From the NCBI GenBank assembly GCA_934045075.1, contig OW203727.1, positions 19,156,861-19,220,860 on the forward strand: a DNA stretch of 64,000 nucleotides, given 5' to 3'. A model generated the notes under the pieces. That model did not search any database. It was not told where the DNA came from and saw only the letters and a list, made by a program, of their open reading frames with translations. Both the position numbers and the translations under genes were made by a program. Positions 1-11,672 of this stretch are shown in pieces. The stretch's first letter is position 1. Each line of letters begins with the position of its first letter. This stretch comes from Yponomeuta sedellus. Lineage: Eukaryota > Arthropoda > Insecta > Lepidoptera > Yponomeutidae.

Positions 1-3000
1 CTTGTTTGACTGTCGGTCGTAAACGGATTATCCAGTATTTCTGTTTAATTTCATTCACAACTGTTTCTTGGTTGCCATGAGCGAACTTAAAGTGATAGTA
101 TCTCACTATCAATATAGCAACGTGACTTCGACCATGAAGTATTACAGGGTGTTTCATTTCTGAAGAGACATCAGGAGCGGCGTTGATGCGGCTGCCCACA
201 CGGAGGATTCCATGCTCGTTGAGATAAGGAGATAAGGTAAGTAACTTGCTTTTCTTTTCTAATCGTTTATTGTTTTTCAGGTTTTTCAGATCTTCTTGAA
301 ATGACTGTTCCTGTGAGTAGAGGATCAACAAGCATTCAGCTCGTCTCATCGTGTCTCCGTCCAGCTCTGTGGTAAGTTTCTTGCATCTTTCTATGAACAG
401 TAAAACCATGCTTGTTGTTTTCAGAAGGCGCAACCACGATGAGAAACGTTCGGGATCCGGCACAGCAGGTGAATAATAAACGGTGGTAAGATTTACATAT
501 TCCAGGTTCTCTTGCTGTACTTCTGGTTGGCTGATGGAAGGCCACAGTTCCTTCTCCGCGTATAAAAACGTTGGACCATAAGCCCATTCTTTAGTGAACA
601 CCGAAAGATCGCAGCTGTCTCTGGTAGCGATGTCAGCAACGTTCATCTTTGTAGGTATGTAATGCCATTCTTTCATTTCTGTTAGTTCGTCTAACTCGCC
701 GAGTCGATGTGCCACAAACTGTTTATAATCTCGCGCCGTATTCCGTATCCAGTGCAATACGGTTGATGAGTCACACCAAAAGTAACGCTCGCGCGTTGTT
801 ATTTCGTGCTCCCTTACAATCGTATCTGCCAACCTTGCACCTAGCACAGCCGCTTGCAACTCCATTCGAGGCATACTAGTGTATTTATTCGGCGCAACTC
901 TGCATTTGCTTGCTATGAAGGCTAGGTTCGGTTCCCCAGTATCACTCGTCCAGCGCCAGTAGGCGACGGCGCACATAGCTTGAGTAGATGCATCGCAGAA
1001 TATATGTAGCTGTAGATTGTGATAGCTCCATTGTGCAAGCGATGATGCAATAGAGTGACTGGGAGTTGTCTTGGGATACACAGGTGACTCGTTATTATTG
1101 TTTTTTCTATCACAGCTTGGCGTAGCGGACGGGAGATGCGCTACGCGTGCTACGACTTCTGGTTTCGTAGCACACTGTGTAGCAAGTGGAGCGGGAATGT
1201 TTACGTTTTCTAGCTCGCTCGCACTCTGGGTATCTTGAGGCGCATTGTTTTCTGTCTCGCTCTCCGATTGTTGCCTCGTAGGTCTCTGACCTTGATAATG
1301 ACGCGGTAGACGTATTGCATGAATCTGTTGTAATTGTTCCAGCCAGTAGATCCATTTTTCGTAAACAAAATCGGGTACTACGTCGTCCCATCCGAGGTCG
1401 TACTTCCAGGTAAGTTGCAATATTACCTTTCCTTTTATTGTGAACGGCGACAAAAAACCGTAAACGTCAAATATCGACATGACTACGCGAAGTATTTCTC
1501 TCTTCGTAGGTTTCTTTTGACCGTTTAGTAGGCATTCGGGTATTCTTTTAAACGACACATCGAAGCCGAGCGTATCTTCTCTTGGAAACCATAATAGTCC
1601 GAGCGTCCGCTCGCTTTCGTTATCTCCGATTTTGAACCTTAGCGCAGTGGATGCCAAGTGTTCTTTTGGCAAGCTGTTTATGACGGCCTCACTATTGCTC
1701 ATCCAGTTTCGTATTTCGAATCCACCTTGGCCGTGTATGTAGCTTATCTCATGAGCTAGCTTAATTGCCGTTTCTTCGTCTGGCAGACTCTGAATGTAAT
1801 CATCTACATAATGATTTTTACATATAGCTTGCACGGCTTGCGGCAGGGCCGGTTCAAATCGTAGCGCATTCTTGTTTTTTATGAATTGTGCGACAAAAGG
1901 CGAACAGTTCGCTCCAAATATCAGTGACGTCATTGCATAAGTTTTGACAGGTACATCTGGCGGCTTTGTAGAACATGGTACACTAGGCAAGTCTTTCCAT
2001 AAAAACCTTAGTGCGTCTTGGTCTTGCGGTAGTATTTTAACTCGTAGGAACATGTCTTTTATATCTCCTGCTACGGCTATTTTGTTCTCACGGAACCGTA
2101 GCATGATCCCGTACAGTGACATGAGTAAATCAGGGCCGGTCAACAGGTAATCGTTAAGGGACGACCCCGATGTCTTAGCTGCTGCATCAAACACAAGTCT
2201 AAGTTTTTTCTTATTCGCATTGTCCACACCGAAGTGTGGTAAGTACCACGTTTTTGGGTTTGGTTCTGACGGCATGTTCAGCTCGTGAGCATAATCGTTC
2301 TGTAGAAGATGTTGTATTCTTTCATTGTACCTCTCGGCATACCCTTCATCGGAGGTCATTTTCCTTTCGATGCCTCGAAGTCGCATCATTGCCATAGGGT
2401 AGGAGTCCGGCAACTTGCAGTCAGCGTTCTTCCACGGTAAGCCAACGTGCCAACGTCCATCTTTCAGAGTAGAGGTCCGTTCGAGTTGTGCACGCGCTTG
2501 TACATCGTCAGAGTTTTCACGTGGTTTGCCTGAGATACCCATGGAGTCGATGCTGAAGTAACGTCGAATTGTCTCAGACATATCGTGAAGCATTTTTTCG
2601 CATTCTGATGCTTCGAGGTTGTCCTTTTCCGTTAGGAAAAAGGTGGAGTGAGTGGTGGCGCAGTTCTCACTGGGCACTCGAGTGAGCCCATGAAGGCACC
2701 AACCAAGCGGAGTACGTGTGACGTAAGGTTCATTTTGACTACGTTTAATTATCTCCAAAGGTAAGATAATGTGGTAATTGTCCTGACCGATTAGAATTTC
2801 CGGTTTGCTTTGTTCACTACACAGTTGGTTTTTTATTTTGTTTATATAATCGTAGTCCATTAGATTTGACACTGATATGTTTTGCACGGGTAAGTTCAGT
2901 TCATTAGCACTGCGCGCTTGCAAAGTAAACATAGTTCCATCTCTGTTTGATACGTTTAAGTCCACTAGTTCGCTTTCACACACCATTTCGTTCCATGGCC

Positions 3001-4822
3001 CACACACGCGCATGGTTTGTTTATGACCTCGTAGACCGGCCCGAGCGGCGAGCGCACCGCTTATCAACGACACAGAGGATCCGTCATCCAGAAGGGCGAC
3101 CGTACTAAAAACACCGTTAGGTCCATGTAAGTTTATTGGCACCGTTTTTAATAACACTTTGCAGTTATTCACTTTTACGTGCGTTACTGTTTCAGAGTCC
3201 TGTGGCGGTTCCGCGGGATGGGTCACGATCACACTATTTGATTTTGGATAGTGCAACAGAGGATGATGAGCGAGTCCACAATCGTCTTTCAGGCACGCGG
3301 GCGCGGAACAGTTATCGCGGTTATGCTTTGACACTAAACACTTGTAGCATATACGGTTACGTTTCACATAGTTCCATCTGTCCTTGCGCAGCGCTTTTTT
3401 AAACTTCTTGCACTCGGTTAAAGGGTGTTTTGACACATTGCAGAATTGGCACATGTTGTTATCATCACTGGATACGTTTTGTATTATCATTGTCTGATGA
3501 GAAAGACGCGGTCGGTTGTAATCCGTTTGCTTGCGAGTTGAGCTTCTGTAGTAGCTTTCACTTGGCGTGCACAATAGATTAACAGCTGTGCGGGATGTTT
3601 TCGTGGCTTCTTCGGTCAAAAACTCGGAGAGAATAATTAGTTTAGGTTTATTATTCTCCAACAGTAACTTGTAACTGTAATCGGTCCATTTAGACAGCAA
3701 GATGGTAGGTAGTTTGGACAGTATGATGGACACAATATTCATGCCTCGAAGGTATTCGTCTTGACCAATTGCGTTCACAGCTGCGATGTAGTTTTGAACT
3801 TTGATTGAAAACTTCACTATTTCTTTGTGATAATCATGCGGCAACGTTTGAAGTTTGTTTATTTCTTGCGTGATTCTCGTTAGTATTATGTCAGGATTAC
3901 CGAACTGTAGCTCCAGCGTAGACATGATGACGCCCGGTGAAGTGGCACTAATTAACAATGCCATGACAGCCTCTTTGGCAGGTCCGTGGAGGCACTTTTT
4001 CAATCTCCACAGATTTTCTTTATCACTTATGTTGCAAACTTGGCTGGATTCTTCAAACGCTTGCTTAAAGTAAAGCCACTCCATTGGGTCCCCAGAGAAA
4101 GAGGGCATATCTCGCGGGGTAGATAAGCGGCTCAATAGTTGAGCGTTTGGTCCAGCAGCAGTAGCAGTGGCGAGATCCTTGATAGCGCTAGCTAAGAGTT
4201 GAACTGTCCCATTATCGGTGCCAAGATGTGCCGCGGCCGTAGGCAGCGGCGGCGATGGCGGTGGCTGCGACCTGCCCGAGGTTTGGCCTGGCTGGGGGGC
4301 AGGTTTAGGCCATTTTTCCAGTTCTAGTTGGCTGCGGTTCATCCACTGTTCTACTTCAGCATTTGCGCGGTTTTGTTCCTCACGTTCCTCAGGTTGTGAA
4401 CTGTATTCAGTTTCGTTGTCCAACTCGGCGAGGTCAGCCTGTAATTTTTTGTCGATAAGGCTCATTTCGATACGTGCTTTCGCCTCGGCTGCTTCCAGCT
4501 CCAGTTTCATTCGTCGTGCCGATTTGGATGAAGCGCTAGAGTGCATCTTTGACTTGATATCGACGCTTTTTTCCCGTCCAAATACTGATTGAGAGGATGG
4601 CGGCGCCGGTTCAGCGGTAGCACTAAGTACTTTCGTACTACCTTCAATTCGATCAATTTGATGCGTGCGTTCCAATGATTTCTTGCAATCTTCTGATATT
4701 TCTGCACCGTGAGTGAGGGTTTCGTAAGCCTTACTGTCGGGAAGACTACTTACACCTGCGGCACCTGGTTCTTCCTGCTTCGGTACCTCGTTTTTTCGTG
4801 TGGGCTCGAGTTGGACCTTTTT
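1..4822 (-). CDS. BEL/Pao retrotransposon Gag-Pol polyprotein (partial, open)
   Basis: One minus-strand frame stays open from the stop at 4823-4825 to the left edge; I checked every codon and found no stop. The first ATG is at 4546, giving at least 1515 codons without the C-terminus. Order from that ATG: an acidic coiled coil (about residues 15-50); a Gag region of DUF1759 type (about 140-330); two CX2CX4HX4C zinc knuckles starting near residues 366 and 400; an aspartic protease motif LLDDGSS near 487; reverse transcriptase with its first Asp near 828 (GDIKDMF) and YVDD near 913; RNase H with FCDAS near 1185 and FWCDSS near 1259; and the start of an H2C2 integrase zinc domain after about 1440. 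The order fits Pao/BEL. The true start may lie upstream, since the frame is open for 92 codons before the ATG. The rest of the integrase and the 3' LTR are outside the window. Lack of decay suggests a young insertion. Confidence 0.93.
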
Positions 4823-4973
4823 TCAACTGCCGATGGCGGCGATACGCTTCCCCCCTTCCCCGTACCCCTGTGACGTGTGCGGGCGCGGCGCTTCTCGCCA
4901 CTACTATTTTATTAGAAAGAAACTTGAATACAAATAAAATATATTATAAAAGTATATAACATTGCATCGCTAA

Positions 4974-5560
4974 CAGTGTTAGTAATCGAACTTCTCCGGA
5001 AGGGCTTCACCGATTTTTATGAATTTTTGTCTGTATATTTCATATGTCGGAGAATAGGTAGTAGGCTAGTTAATGTGGCAAAATAACGTTTGCCGAGTCG
5101 GATAGTCTAATATATAACAATCTCGTGTTCCTCATAGAATCACAGTGTTAGTTATCGAACTTCCCCGGAAGGGCTTCACCGATTTTTATGAATTTTTGTC
5201 TGTATATTTCACATGTCGGAGAATAGGTAATAGCATCGATAAAATATTACTTTAGTAGTAGGCTAATTAATGTGGCAAAATAACGTTTGCCGAGTCGACT
5301 AGTCTAATATATAACAATCTCGTGTTCCTCACAAAATTACAGCGTTAGTTATCGAACTTCTCCGGAAGGGCTTCACCGATTTTTATGATTTTTTGTCTGT
5401 ATATTTCATATATTTGAGAATAGGTAGTAGGCTAATTAATGTAGCTAAATAACGTTTGCCGAGTCGGCTAGTCTAATATATAAAAATCTCGTGTTCCTCA
5501 TAAAATCACAGTGTTATTCATCGAACTTCTCCGAACGGCTTCACAGATTGTTAGGATTTT
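4974..5560. repeat. Four-copy tandem repeat, 169-bp unit
   Basis: Units start at about 4974, 5143, 5340 and 5509, so spacing is 169, 197 and 169 bp. Each begins with a cagtgtta-type core, then a block ending in cttctccggaagggc, gtttgccgagtcg and tctcgtgttcctca. The second unit carries about 28 extra bases (aatagcatcgataaaatatt region). The last unit is partial. The array lies directly upstream of the BEL/Pao frame and may be part of its LTR or leader. Confidence 0.85.
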
Positions 5561-5724
5561 TTTTGTGTATATTTAGGTAGGTAGGTCATGGCAAAACAAC
5601 CTTTGCGGGGTGAGCTTATCATTACTATATATTTATTTGCGCTATATTGGATGTCAGATAGTAAAAATATACCGAAACAATTCTACATAATTTATATTTA
5701 TAGACAGTCGTTAAAATTGTATAT

Positions 5725-5840
5725 TAGTAAAAACAGTATTCACACGGATTCTACTCGTTTAATTTTTGAAAAAGTGCCGAAACGTCGTAAAAATGTAAAA
5801 TTAAACGAGTAGAATCCGTGTAAATACAGTTTTTATTATG
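5725..5840. repeat. Inverted repeat (hairpin), about 40-bp arms
   Basis: The left arm near 5725-5767 (core cggattctactcgtttaatt) is repeated inverted at about 5797-5840 across a 30-bp spacer that contains gtgccgaaacgtcg. The arms are near-identical. It could be a MITE or a hairpin within a larger element; I see no clear target duplication. Confidence 0.75.
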
Positions 5841-5879
5841 TCTAGTGCTCGTGTTAACCTTATAAAATTGTATATTCGT

Positions 5880-6056
5880 TTTATATTAAACGGGTCAAAT
5901 CGCGATTATTTATTAGATAAAACGCAATTACCTTATTTTCCGACGTTTCGGCAGCGTTAGAGTTGCCGTGGTCTCGAGTAGACAGAAATGGCGTGTACAG
6001 TCAATCATTGTGGGTAGTCACTTTTAGTTTTTCGCAGCTGGCCGACTAACTATGTA
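5880..6056 (+). repeat. Dispersed repeat with the gacgtttcggcagcg motif
   Basis: This matches a second copy at 11895-12050 and an inverted one at 9590-9710. All share a stretch ending in attacctt, then a gacgtttcgg block and tgccgtggtc. The element class is unknown. Confidence 0.6.
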
Positions 6057-6077
6057 TGAGTATCGCGAATTGTTAAG

Positions 6078-6316
6078 AAATATTTTTTTTATTCATGGAC
6101 ATATTACACAGATTAATAAGTACAAATAATAACTTGTGTTATAGGAGCTAACTCGACGATAGATTTAATACAATAAATACTTAGATAACATCCAAGACCC
6201 GGGACAAACTAGAAAAGTTCATTTCCTAGTATGACTCGGCCGGGGATCGAACCCGAGACCTTCGGTTTTACGGTTTTACAGTCAGCGTGCCAAACCGCTG
6301 CGCCACCGAGGCCGTC
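6078..6316 (-). mobile_element. tRNA-headed SINE
   Basis: On the minus strand the head (6316 to about 6235) carries an A-box-like tggcgcagcggtttggcacg and a B-box-like ggttcgatccc. A body follows, ending in AATAAA-rich sequence near 6085. The head contains a short direct duplication of ggttttac. The pairing is not good enough for a functional tRNA. Confidence 0.75.
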
Positions 6317-6763
6317 TTAATTGTATATTATTATTAATTATGCATTTCTGTGATTTCAAAAAACTTTTCCCCCAGGTCCGCGCAGCGCAATAAGTCATAG
6401 TGAAACCCGGCGTCAAGCAAAATTAAATGCCCTTTCCAAGACTTCCGTAAGTTGGCTGTTTCAAACGCCCTCAAAGTCAAAGGTATCGCCTCTGCGTGTG
6501 ACTTACAGTACAGTCGGCGCCGTTTGCGATTCCCATATTGTTGCATAGTCGCCCGTAACTTAACTGACTAGATTTCACGCATGTAAAGGTTGACTTGCTG
6601 TTGCGTGTTCGTGAGAGAATTAAACACAAACCTATTATAGAAAATCCGGAAATCAGTAGATAGAATTAGACGTGAGCGTAATTTTTTTTTGTTATAACAC
6701 ATAGTAGTGTATCGTTTTCTGAAAAAATAATTAAAAATAATATATAATGCGTACTAGATATAG

Positions 6764-6765
<2 letters not shown>
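6317..6765. other. No gene seen
   Basis: AT-rich sequence with one 70-codon minus-strand frame (6334-6546) that has no recognisable family or splice context. I see no supported feature. Confidence 0.4.

Positions 6766-6846
<81 letters not shown>
6766..6846. repeat. (TA)n microsatellite
   Basis: About 80 bp of pure TA dinucleotide passing into TTTA repeats. An apparent Tyr-Ile frame across it is an artefact of the repeat. Confidence 0.98.
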
Positions 6847-6850
<4 letters not shown>

Positions 6851-7076
6851 TTATTTAGCCCATACAACAATCCATTCACAGAAAAAAACACACAGAACTG
6901 CTCACCCTAATTTCTTATTCACTTGTAGGATATTTCAGCATGCATCTAAAGCTCAACATAACTGTAATACGCAATAATGTTAGTAAATATATAGATAAAT
7001 AAAGGCAAAATAAAGGAACTGTTAAGAAAAGGCTGTACTTAGTTCTCCAGAGTTTTATTTGCCTAAATCAGCAAAT

Positions 7077-7441
7077 ATCTCGATTTCAATATCAACCCAT
7101 GTATGTCCCCACTACTGTCTGTTCGTCCGTCGGTCTCTTCCTGCATCGAAGGAAGGTTAGGCCATACTCCACGGGCGGTCCGGGTTGGTGGAGGATTGTA
7201 AGACAGTGGCGGGCCTTACTGTTAGACGTGGCTCTGACATGGCTTAACGACTGTCATTACATGACAGCCGGCACCAACGGCTTAACGTGTCTTGCGAAGC
7301 ACGGAAGCGCTCGGAAAAATGCTACTAGCGGTAGTCCTGGGACGGTTACCCGTCCTGCACCTGACCGCGCCTGTTGTAGCTTAATTCAAGTGATTGATTC
7401 CAGTGATATCAATCACTGTGTTCGACTAGGCCACGAGCGCT
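7077..7441 (-). mobile_element. 5S-rRNA-headed SINE, near full length
   Basis: Sense is on the minus strand. The head at 7330-7441 contains a diverged match to the 5S rRNA internal promoter (gcgcggtcag, then gacgggtaacc). The tail at 7085-7160 is LINE-like (ccgacggacg and gggacataca blocks). It is flanked by the 9-bp direct repeat tcagcaaat at 7068-7076 and 7442-7450, as expected of a retroposon. It is the leftmost near-full copy of the family in this window. Confidence 0.8.
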
Positions 7442-7450
7442 TCAGCAAAT

Positions 7451-8005
7451 TTGCTACAGTATAATACTCTTAAATTGGCTTTAATTCTAACACCCGTACC
7501 GTGATCACAGTTCCAGCTCTATAAATATGGCCGTATTTTAAATGGCGTATAGAACACGCGCGTTCCGGCCATTCACAGAAACATTTTACTTCAAGCTTGT
7601 TAACGACTTGTTAGTTTGCGTAATACCCGCAATGCACAGAGAATACATAACCTATACTATGCGTGCCCTGGCTCTAATTGTAATCAGCATAAAAGCGAGT
7701 ATTGCACAAGGCATTACCTGTTATATTTTTCTGTACTGTACTGTACCCGACCTATTGTTAAATAACTCCATCGATTTTATACTAGCAAAGGCGACACAAC
7801 TGCTGTCAAAGGTGTACAGAGTACTAGTACGTTGCTACCGTCGTTCGTTGATACAGTGGTGGCCGTCATCTAGCGCCACCAACGAAAAGAAAACGTACCT
7901 AAACATTTGTGGTGGGTTTATTCCCGAAAAAATATTTATTTATCGATAATTTTATTGCCCTTAAGTTACATAATCGGAGTTTTGGTGGTACTGGTAATCT
8001 TTCCT
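7451..8005. other. No supported gene; 135-codon chance frame
   Basis: A 135-codon plus-strand frame (7542-7949) spans this stretch. It has no domain I recognise, mixed composition and no splice or neighbour support, so I treat it as chance. Nothing else is visible. Confidence 0.4.
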
Positions 8006-8095
8006 GACCACCGTGGTGGAGTATAGCATATACCTTCCTCAGGGAAGGGACCCGTGCCCCTCGGTGGGGACACAATGGGTTGATGATGATGGTTA
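8006..8095 (+). mobile_element. 5S-headed SINE tail fragment
   Basis: Plus-sense tail block (gtggtggagtat, then agggacccgtgcccct) ending in ggttgatgatgat, i.e. the LINE-like 3' end with a GAT-rich terminus. The head is missing. Confidence 0.7.
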
Positions 8096-8379
8096 TCCTT
8101 TGTTCTCAACGTAATAAGAAGTCACCTTGTTAATTTATTTACAACATTTGTCCCATCAGGACACATGTGAGCAAAATGACTTTTATACGCGCTTTATATT
8201 CATATTAGAGAAGCGATGCATACGCGCGACAGCGGAGCATTTGTTTTGCTTCCCTTTTTAAAGGAAGCGATGATTACGCGCGATGATTAGTCATTGTGGG
8301 TTCCTACTTCATTCGGAAAGAAGACGTTTCGAGCTGACACGCCGGCACGGTCATTTATTTGGTATCAACTCTATGTACG

Positions 8380-8445
8380 TGCTCACTGCTGGGGCACGGG
8401 TCCTTTCCTGCGCAGGAGTGTTAGGCCATACTCCACCACCACATT
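8380..8445 (-). mobile_element. 5S-headed SINE tail fragment
   Basis: Minus-sense remnant of the family's tail (plus strand reads ctggggcacgggtcc and taggccatactccacc). Confidence 0.6.
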
Positions 8446-8490
8446 GTTTTTGTACACAGTATATTCCAATTCAAAGCAGTGAGCAATATT

Positions 8491-8542
8491 AAACAATGAC
8501 CTGCTGACTATGGTACTTACCATAGTCAGCAGGTCATTGTTT
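8491..8542. repeat. Perfect palindrome, 25-bp arms, 2-nt spacer
   Basis: The left arm starts aaacaatgacctgctgacta and is followed, after only CT, by its exact reverse complement ending in gttt. All 25 pairs match. Nothing around it identifies a transposon. Confidence 0.97.
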
Positions 8543-8559
8543 GATAGCTTTGCCATTTT

Positions 8560-9310
8560 AAATTTAACAAAATATTGCATACGCGTAAAGTCTTTGTGGA
8601 ATGATCGCGGGTCATCTTTTACAGTTCTTCTAATATATTCCGTTTAATTTTAGTGTATTTATTTTATAGCCAATATGACTACTTATTGAAATAAGATGAC
8701 AATGTTGGTGTTAAAATTCAAATCCTACGATCACGATGAATTCAGTCGTAATGAACACGACTGCAATAATAAAGCACCTTAGTATAAAGGAAGCAAAGTA
8801 TATATATATTAATAGATACGCGGGTCCCAACTGTGAATATTGCCGCACGTAGTTTACAAAGTGCATTGAGATATGACATGCAATTGTCAAAGGACGCTCG
8901 TTTCTAATATCGAGAGAGTATTAAATTGTACACTGCTACTGTATTACGAGTTTCTTCTGACGTTGGAGTTGCTAACCTTTCCATACCCCTTGTAATTTAT
9001 TGTCGGTACTTATATTAGGTATTTCAGATATAAACATTATACTCGTATATGCGCAAAATATGTTTGTGGCTAGGGAAAGCAGAATAAAGACAAATTTAAG
9101 GCGCGAATTAAGACGTTTCACTTAAATATGAGAAAGTATTTCGTTTCACTCAGCTTTGGTCTAGATATACCTATGGTGCTACAGAGTTATCTGAGCCGAT
9201 GGAGATGTTAAATTTTGTATGGAAACGTCAAATTTACTGCGAGAAAAGTGACGCTGTCACCAGGTCAGATAAGTATGTTGCGCTCTCAATACTTATTTGT
9301 AGGTAAACAC
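8560..9310. other. No gene seen
   Basis: AT-rich sequence without a supported frame, RNA gene or recognised repeat. Confidence 0.4.
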
Positions 9311-9315
9311 TATCA

Positions 9316-9382
9316 GGCCTAACCTTCCTGCGATGCAGGAAGAGACCCGTGCCCCAGCAGTGGGGACATACAAGGGTTGATA
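9316..9382 (+). mobile_element. 5S-headed SINE tail fragment
   Basis: Plus-sense tail (aggcctaaccttcctgcgat to acaagggttgata), the same block that ends the fuller copies. Confidence 0.7.
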
Positions 9383-9589
9383 ACGAACGATAACCAACTA
9401 TCACACGAGAAAAATTGATAATGGTTTAAAATTTCCTTTAATTCGCATTATTTCTAATGTGAGTATAGATTCTACTGGACGCTGAAGAAATCATCTCATT
9501 AGGTAGATGCAAAAAACGTACACAAAGACGTCCACCATGGAAAAATGCGGGCCAAAGTTTTAAATCCATAATTTGCATTGCAATATATT

Positions 9590-9710
9590 AAACGGGTCTA
9601 CCACCACAATAATTGACTGTACTTGCCACTTCAGTCTAACCGTGACCACGGCAACTGTAACGCTAACCGAAACGTTGGGAAATAAGGTAATTATGTTTTA
9701 TTTTACCTAA
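9590..9710 (-). repeat. Dispersed repeat with the gacgtttcgg motif, inverted copy
   Basis: The plus strand reads gaccacggcaactgtaacg then aaacgttgggaaataaggta, the reverse of the blocks at 5880 and 11895. Confidence 0.55.
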
Positions 9711-10184
9711 CAAATAATCGCGAGTAGACTCGTTTAGAGACATTGTTGCTTCCCGTATTTTAAAGATCTCTATAAAGAGTGTGTTGGTATGTAGAACAAA
9801 ACTGAATGAAATTAAAAAACAAACATGTATTTTTAACTTCCTTGTTTTAATTTCGCCACGTTGCCTCACTATCACCGCCGGAAATGTTTGACGCGGCCAA
9901 CTGCAGTGACGTGAAATCAGCACGACCTTTTCTGGATTATACAACGTGTTATTCACATAACATAAACCTTGAAATCAGTCTTGATAATTAAGCCGTATCA
10001 AGTTTCAATTCTATTGAAATTGATCGAAAGTACCTAAGATTTTTAAATTTTTACTTGTCTGTGGTTTAAATTATCGATGCTGAGGAAACTTTAAGGTTTG
10101 TCGTTATTTCAATAACAAGAAAACTTGTATGGATTAATCTGGGTGCGACATTTTTATCCAAAATTTCTCACTTAATTTCTTTTG

Positions 10185-10432
10185 TTAAGATAAGATAAAA
10201 ATATTTTTTATTGTACACACCAGAAAACAGTTACAGAGACCACAGTTACAAAAGAAGAGGTACAATTGGCGGCCTTATTGCTGTTAGCAATTTCTTCCAG
10301 GCAACCTTAAATCGAAAAGATTTCAGAAGGAGAAATTGAGACGGGTAGTGAGTGCTCATCGAATATTACTGTACATACGTATACGTAATAAAATAAATAC
10401 TATTATAAACATACATAAACATTTGTTAATAC
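10185..10432 (+). mobile_element. Dispersed retroelement end with GATAAGATAA run
   Basis: This shares about 245 bp with 29233-29485. Both have a gataagataa run, a ttattgtacac block, aggtacaattggcggcctta, tcttccaggcaacc and gagacgggtagt, then cgtaataaaataaa. An inverted copy sits at 26239-26405. Probably a LINE or SINE end; the family is not identified. Confidence 0.65.
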
Positions 10433-10519
10433 ATATCGTTCACGGTGCCCGAGATTTTTGCGCTCACGTAAATCACATCAGCGCATATAATTATGTAACC
10501 TACGTTCATTATTTAAGCC

Positions 10520-10700
10520 GCTAGAAGAATACCACTCACTAACCGCAAGGAAAAATCGTGAGGAAACCTGAGTATTATAGGTATTCAACTACCTCAGCGC
10601 TTAAAATTGCCAATCGGGGGTAGGCACGCGTAATTAAGCCCTCACTCTCTCTATATGAGAGAAAGCCTGTGCCTTGAGACGAAAAAAGACTATGTAAAAA
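10520..10700 (+). mobile_element. SINE body fragment (acgcgt/ctctctc family)
   Basis: Contains gtgaggaaacctgag, cctcagcgcttaaaattgcc, ggcacgcgtaattaagcc and a ctctctctatatgagagaa stretch. It matches, inverted, the body of the SINEs at 22615, 29860 and 47815. Confidence 0.65.
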
Positions 10701-11395
10701 AGTAACCACATAATATTTTGTTATTGATGTCGGCAATAGATTATTGGAATAAAACAAAATATTAATACCAATTTTTTTGGTGTGAATAATTAAAACACTT
10801 CCATAATTTACAAATCATACCGTCTTATAAGTTAAAGTGGACTGAACGTAAACACCGAAATGAAAAAATGTAGGTGACGAAATGATTAAAACCTTCGACC
10901 AAGGGCTACAAAACAAGAAAGACCCCAATCCTCAGATTGCTATACCCTACTCAAAAGAAATATTTTGTAGAAAACTGTGTAGCTACAGGAAACATCAATA
11001 AAGGCACGCAAATTTCTTTGAAGCTGTAAGAAATATACAGTCACGTACGCAATTTCCGAACGACTCTATTATGTTGGATCAGGCTATTTACGACAACCTT
11101 CTTGTGGTACCAATATGTAGCTGATCAAAAGTAGCGAAATTAAACCAAAACTTTAACGTGGAATACTTATCGCTCTATGCGATAAGACCGCCAATTGTGC
11201 AACATTACTACTTACTCCGCTGGCTCAGCGACCCGAAGTGGGTCTTGACCTCCAACAGAAGAAGTCGTCACTTGTCTCTGGCCTGCGCGGTCTCTTGCCA
11301 GTCACCCGCCTGGAGTTCACGGAGTTCGAGTTCACTTGGCCACTTTGTCCTTCCTAATATATTGTATGGAATCAGGCGTTAATTAGCGAAAATCC
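10700..11395. other. No gene seen
   Basis: Only short unsupported frames. I see no recognised repeat. Confidence 0.4.
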
Positions 11396-11399
11396 ATAA

Positions 11400-11672
11400 T
11401 AGTATTAAAATGTGAAAATCCGCTCTCCGTCCCACTTTTTCAACCAGAAGCAAGACGCGAACACACCACCACCGACACCAATACTTGTGTGAGAAAATGC
11501 GCGACGCGTTTCACCTCTAACACGAGCCTCTAATATGAGCCTGAGGATGCCTCGTGTTAGAGGCGAAACGCGTGTGAGGGCGGGCGGGAAAGGGAGGGCG
11601 GTGCATTAACTAACCGCATGGTGCTTATGTTATTTTTGGCGGAATTTAGCAAAGTACTTTTCACATTTTAAT
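11400..11672. mobile_element. Inverted-repeat element with internal hairpin
   Basis: The ends attaaaatgtgaaaa (about 11403) and ttttcacattttaat (about 11658) are inverted repeats. Inside is a near-perfect hairpin of acgcgtttcacctctaacac with ttagaggcgaaacgcgt (11508-11572). A related copy lies at 30760-30960. Confidence 0.6.

Larger units (their letters stand above)
1..5560 (-). mobile_element. BEL/Pao LTR retrotransposon, truncated by window edge
   Basis: The element includes the Gag-Pol frame plus the sequence upstream of it (higher coordinates), which should hold the primer-binding site and 5' LTR. A possible primer-binding site on the minus strand begins TGGCGAGAAG near 4901. An AATAAA follows just upstream at about 4905-4915, as expected near an LTR end. 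The LTR cannot be delimited because its partner lies outside the window, so the right boundary is a guess. Confidence 0.55.

Noticed and set aside
336..587. Minus frame in the retrotransposon
   Set aside because: Shadow frame; the real Pol frame is another minus frame with family motifs.
4218..4592. 124-codon plus frame
   Set aside because: Antisense shadow of the retrotransposon Gag coiled-coil region.
6747..6977. Tyr-Ile repeat frame
   Set aside because: Translation of a (TA)n microsatellite.
7542..7949. 135-codon frame
   Set aside because: No domain, no splice or neighbour support, and composition like the surrounding noncoding DNA.
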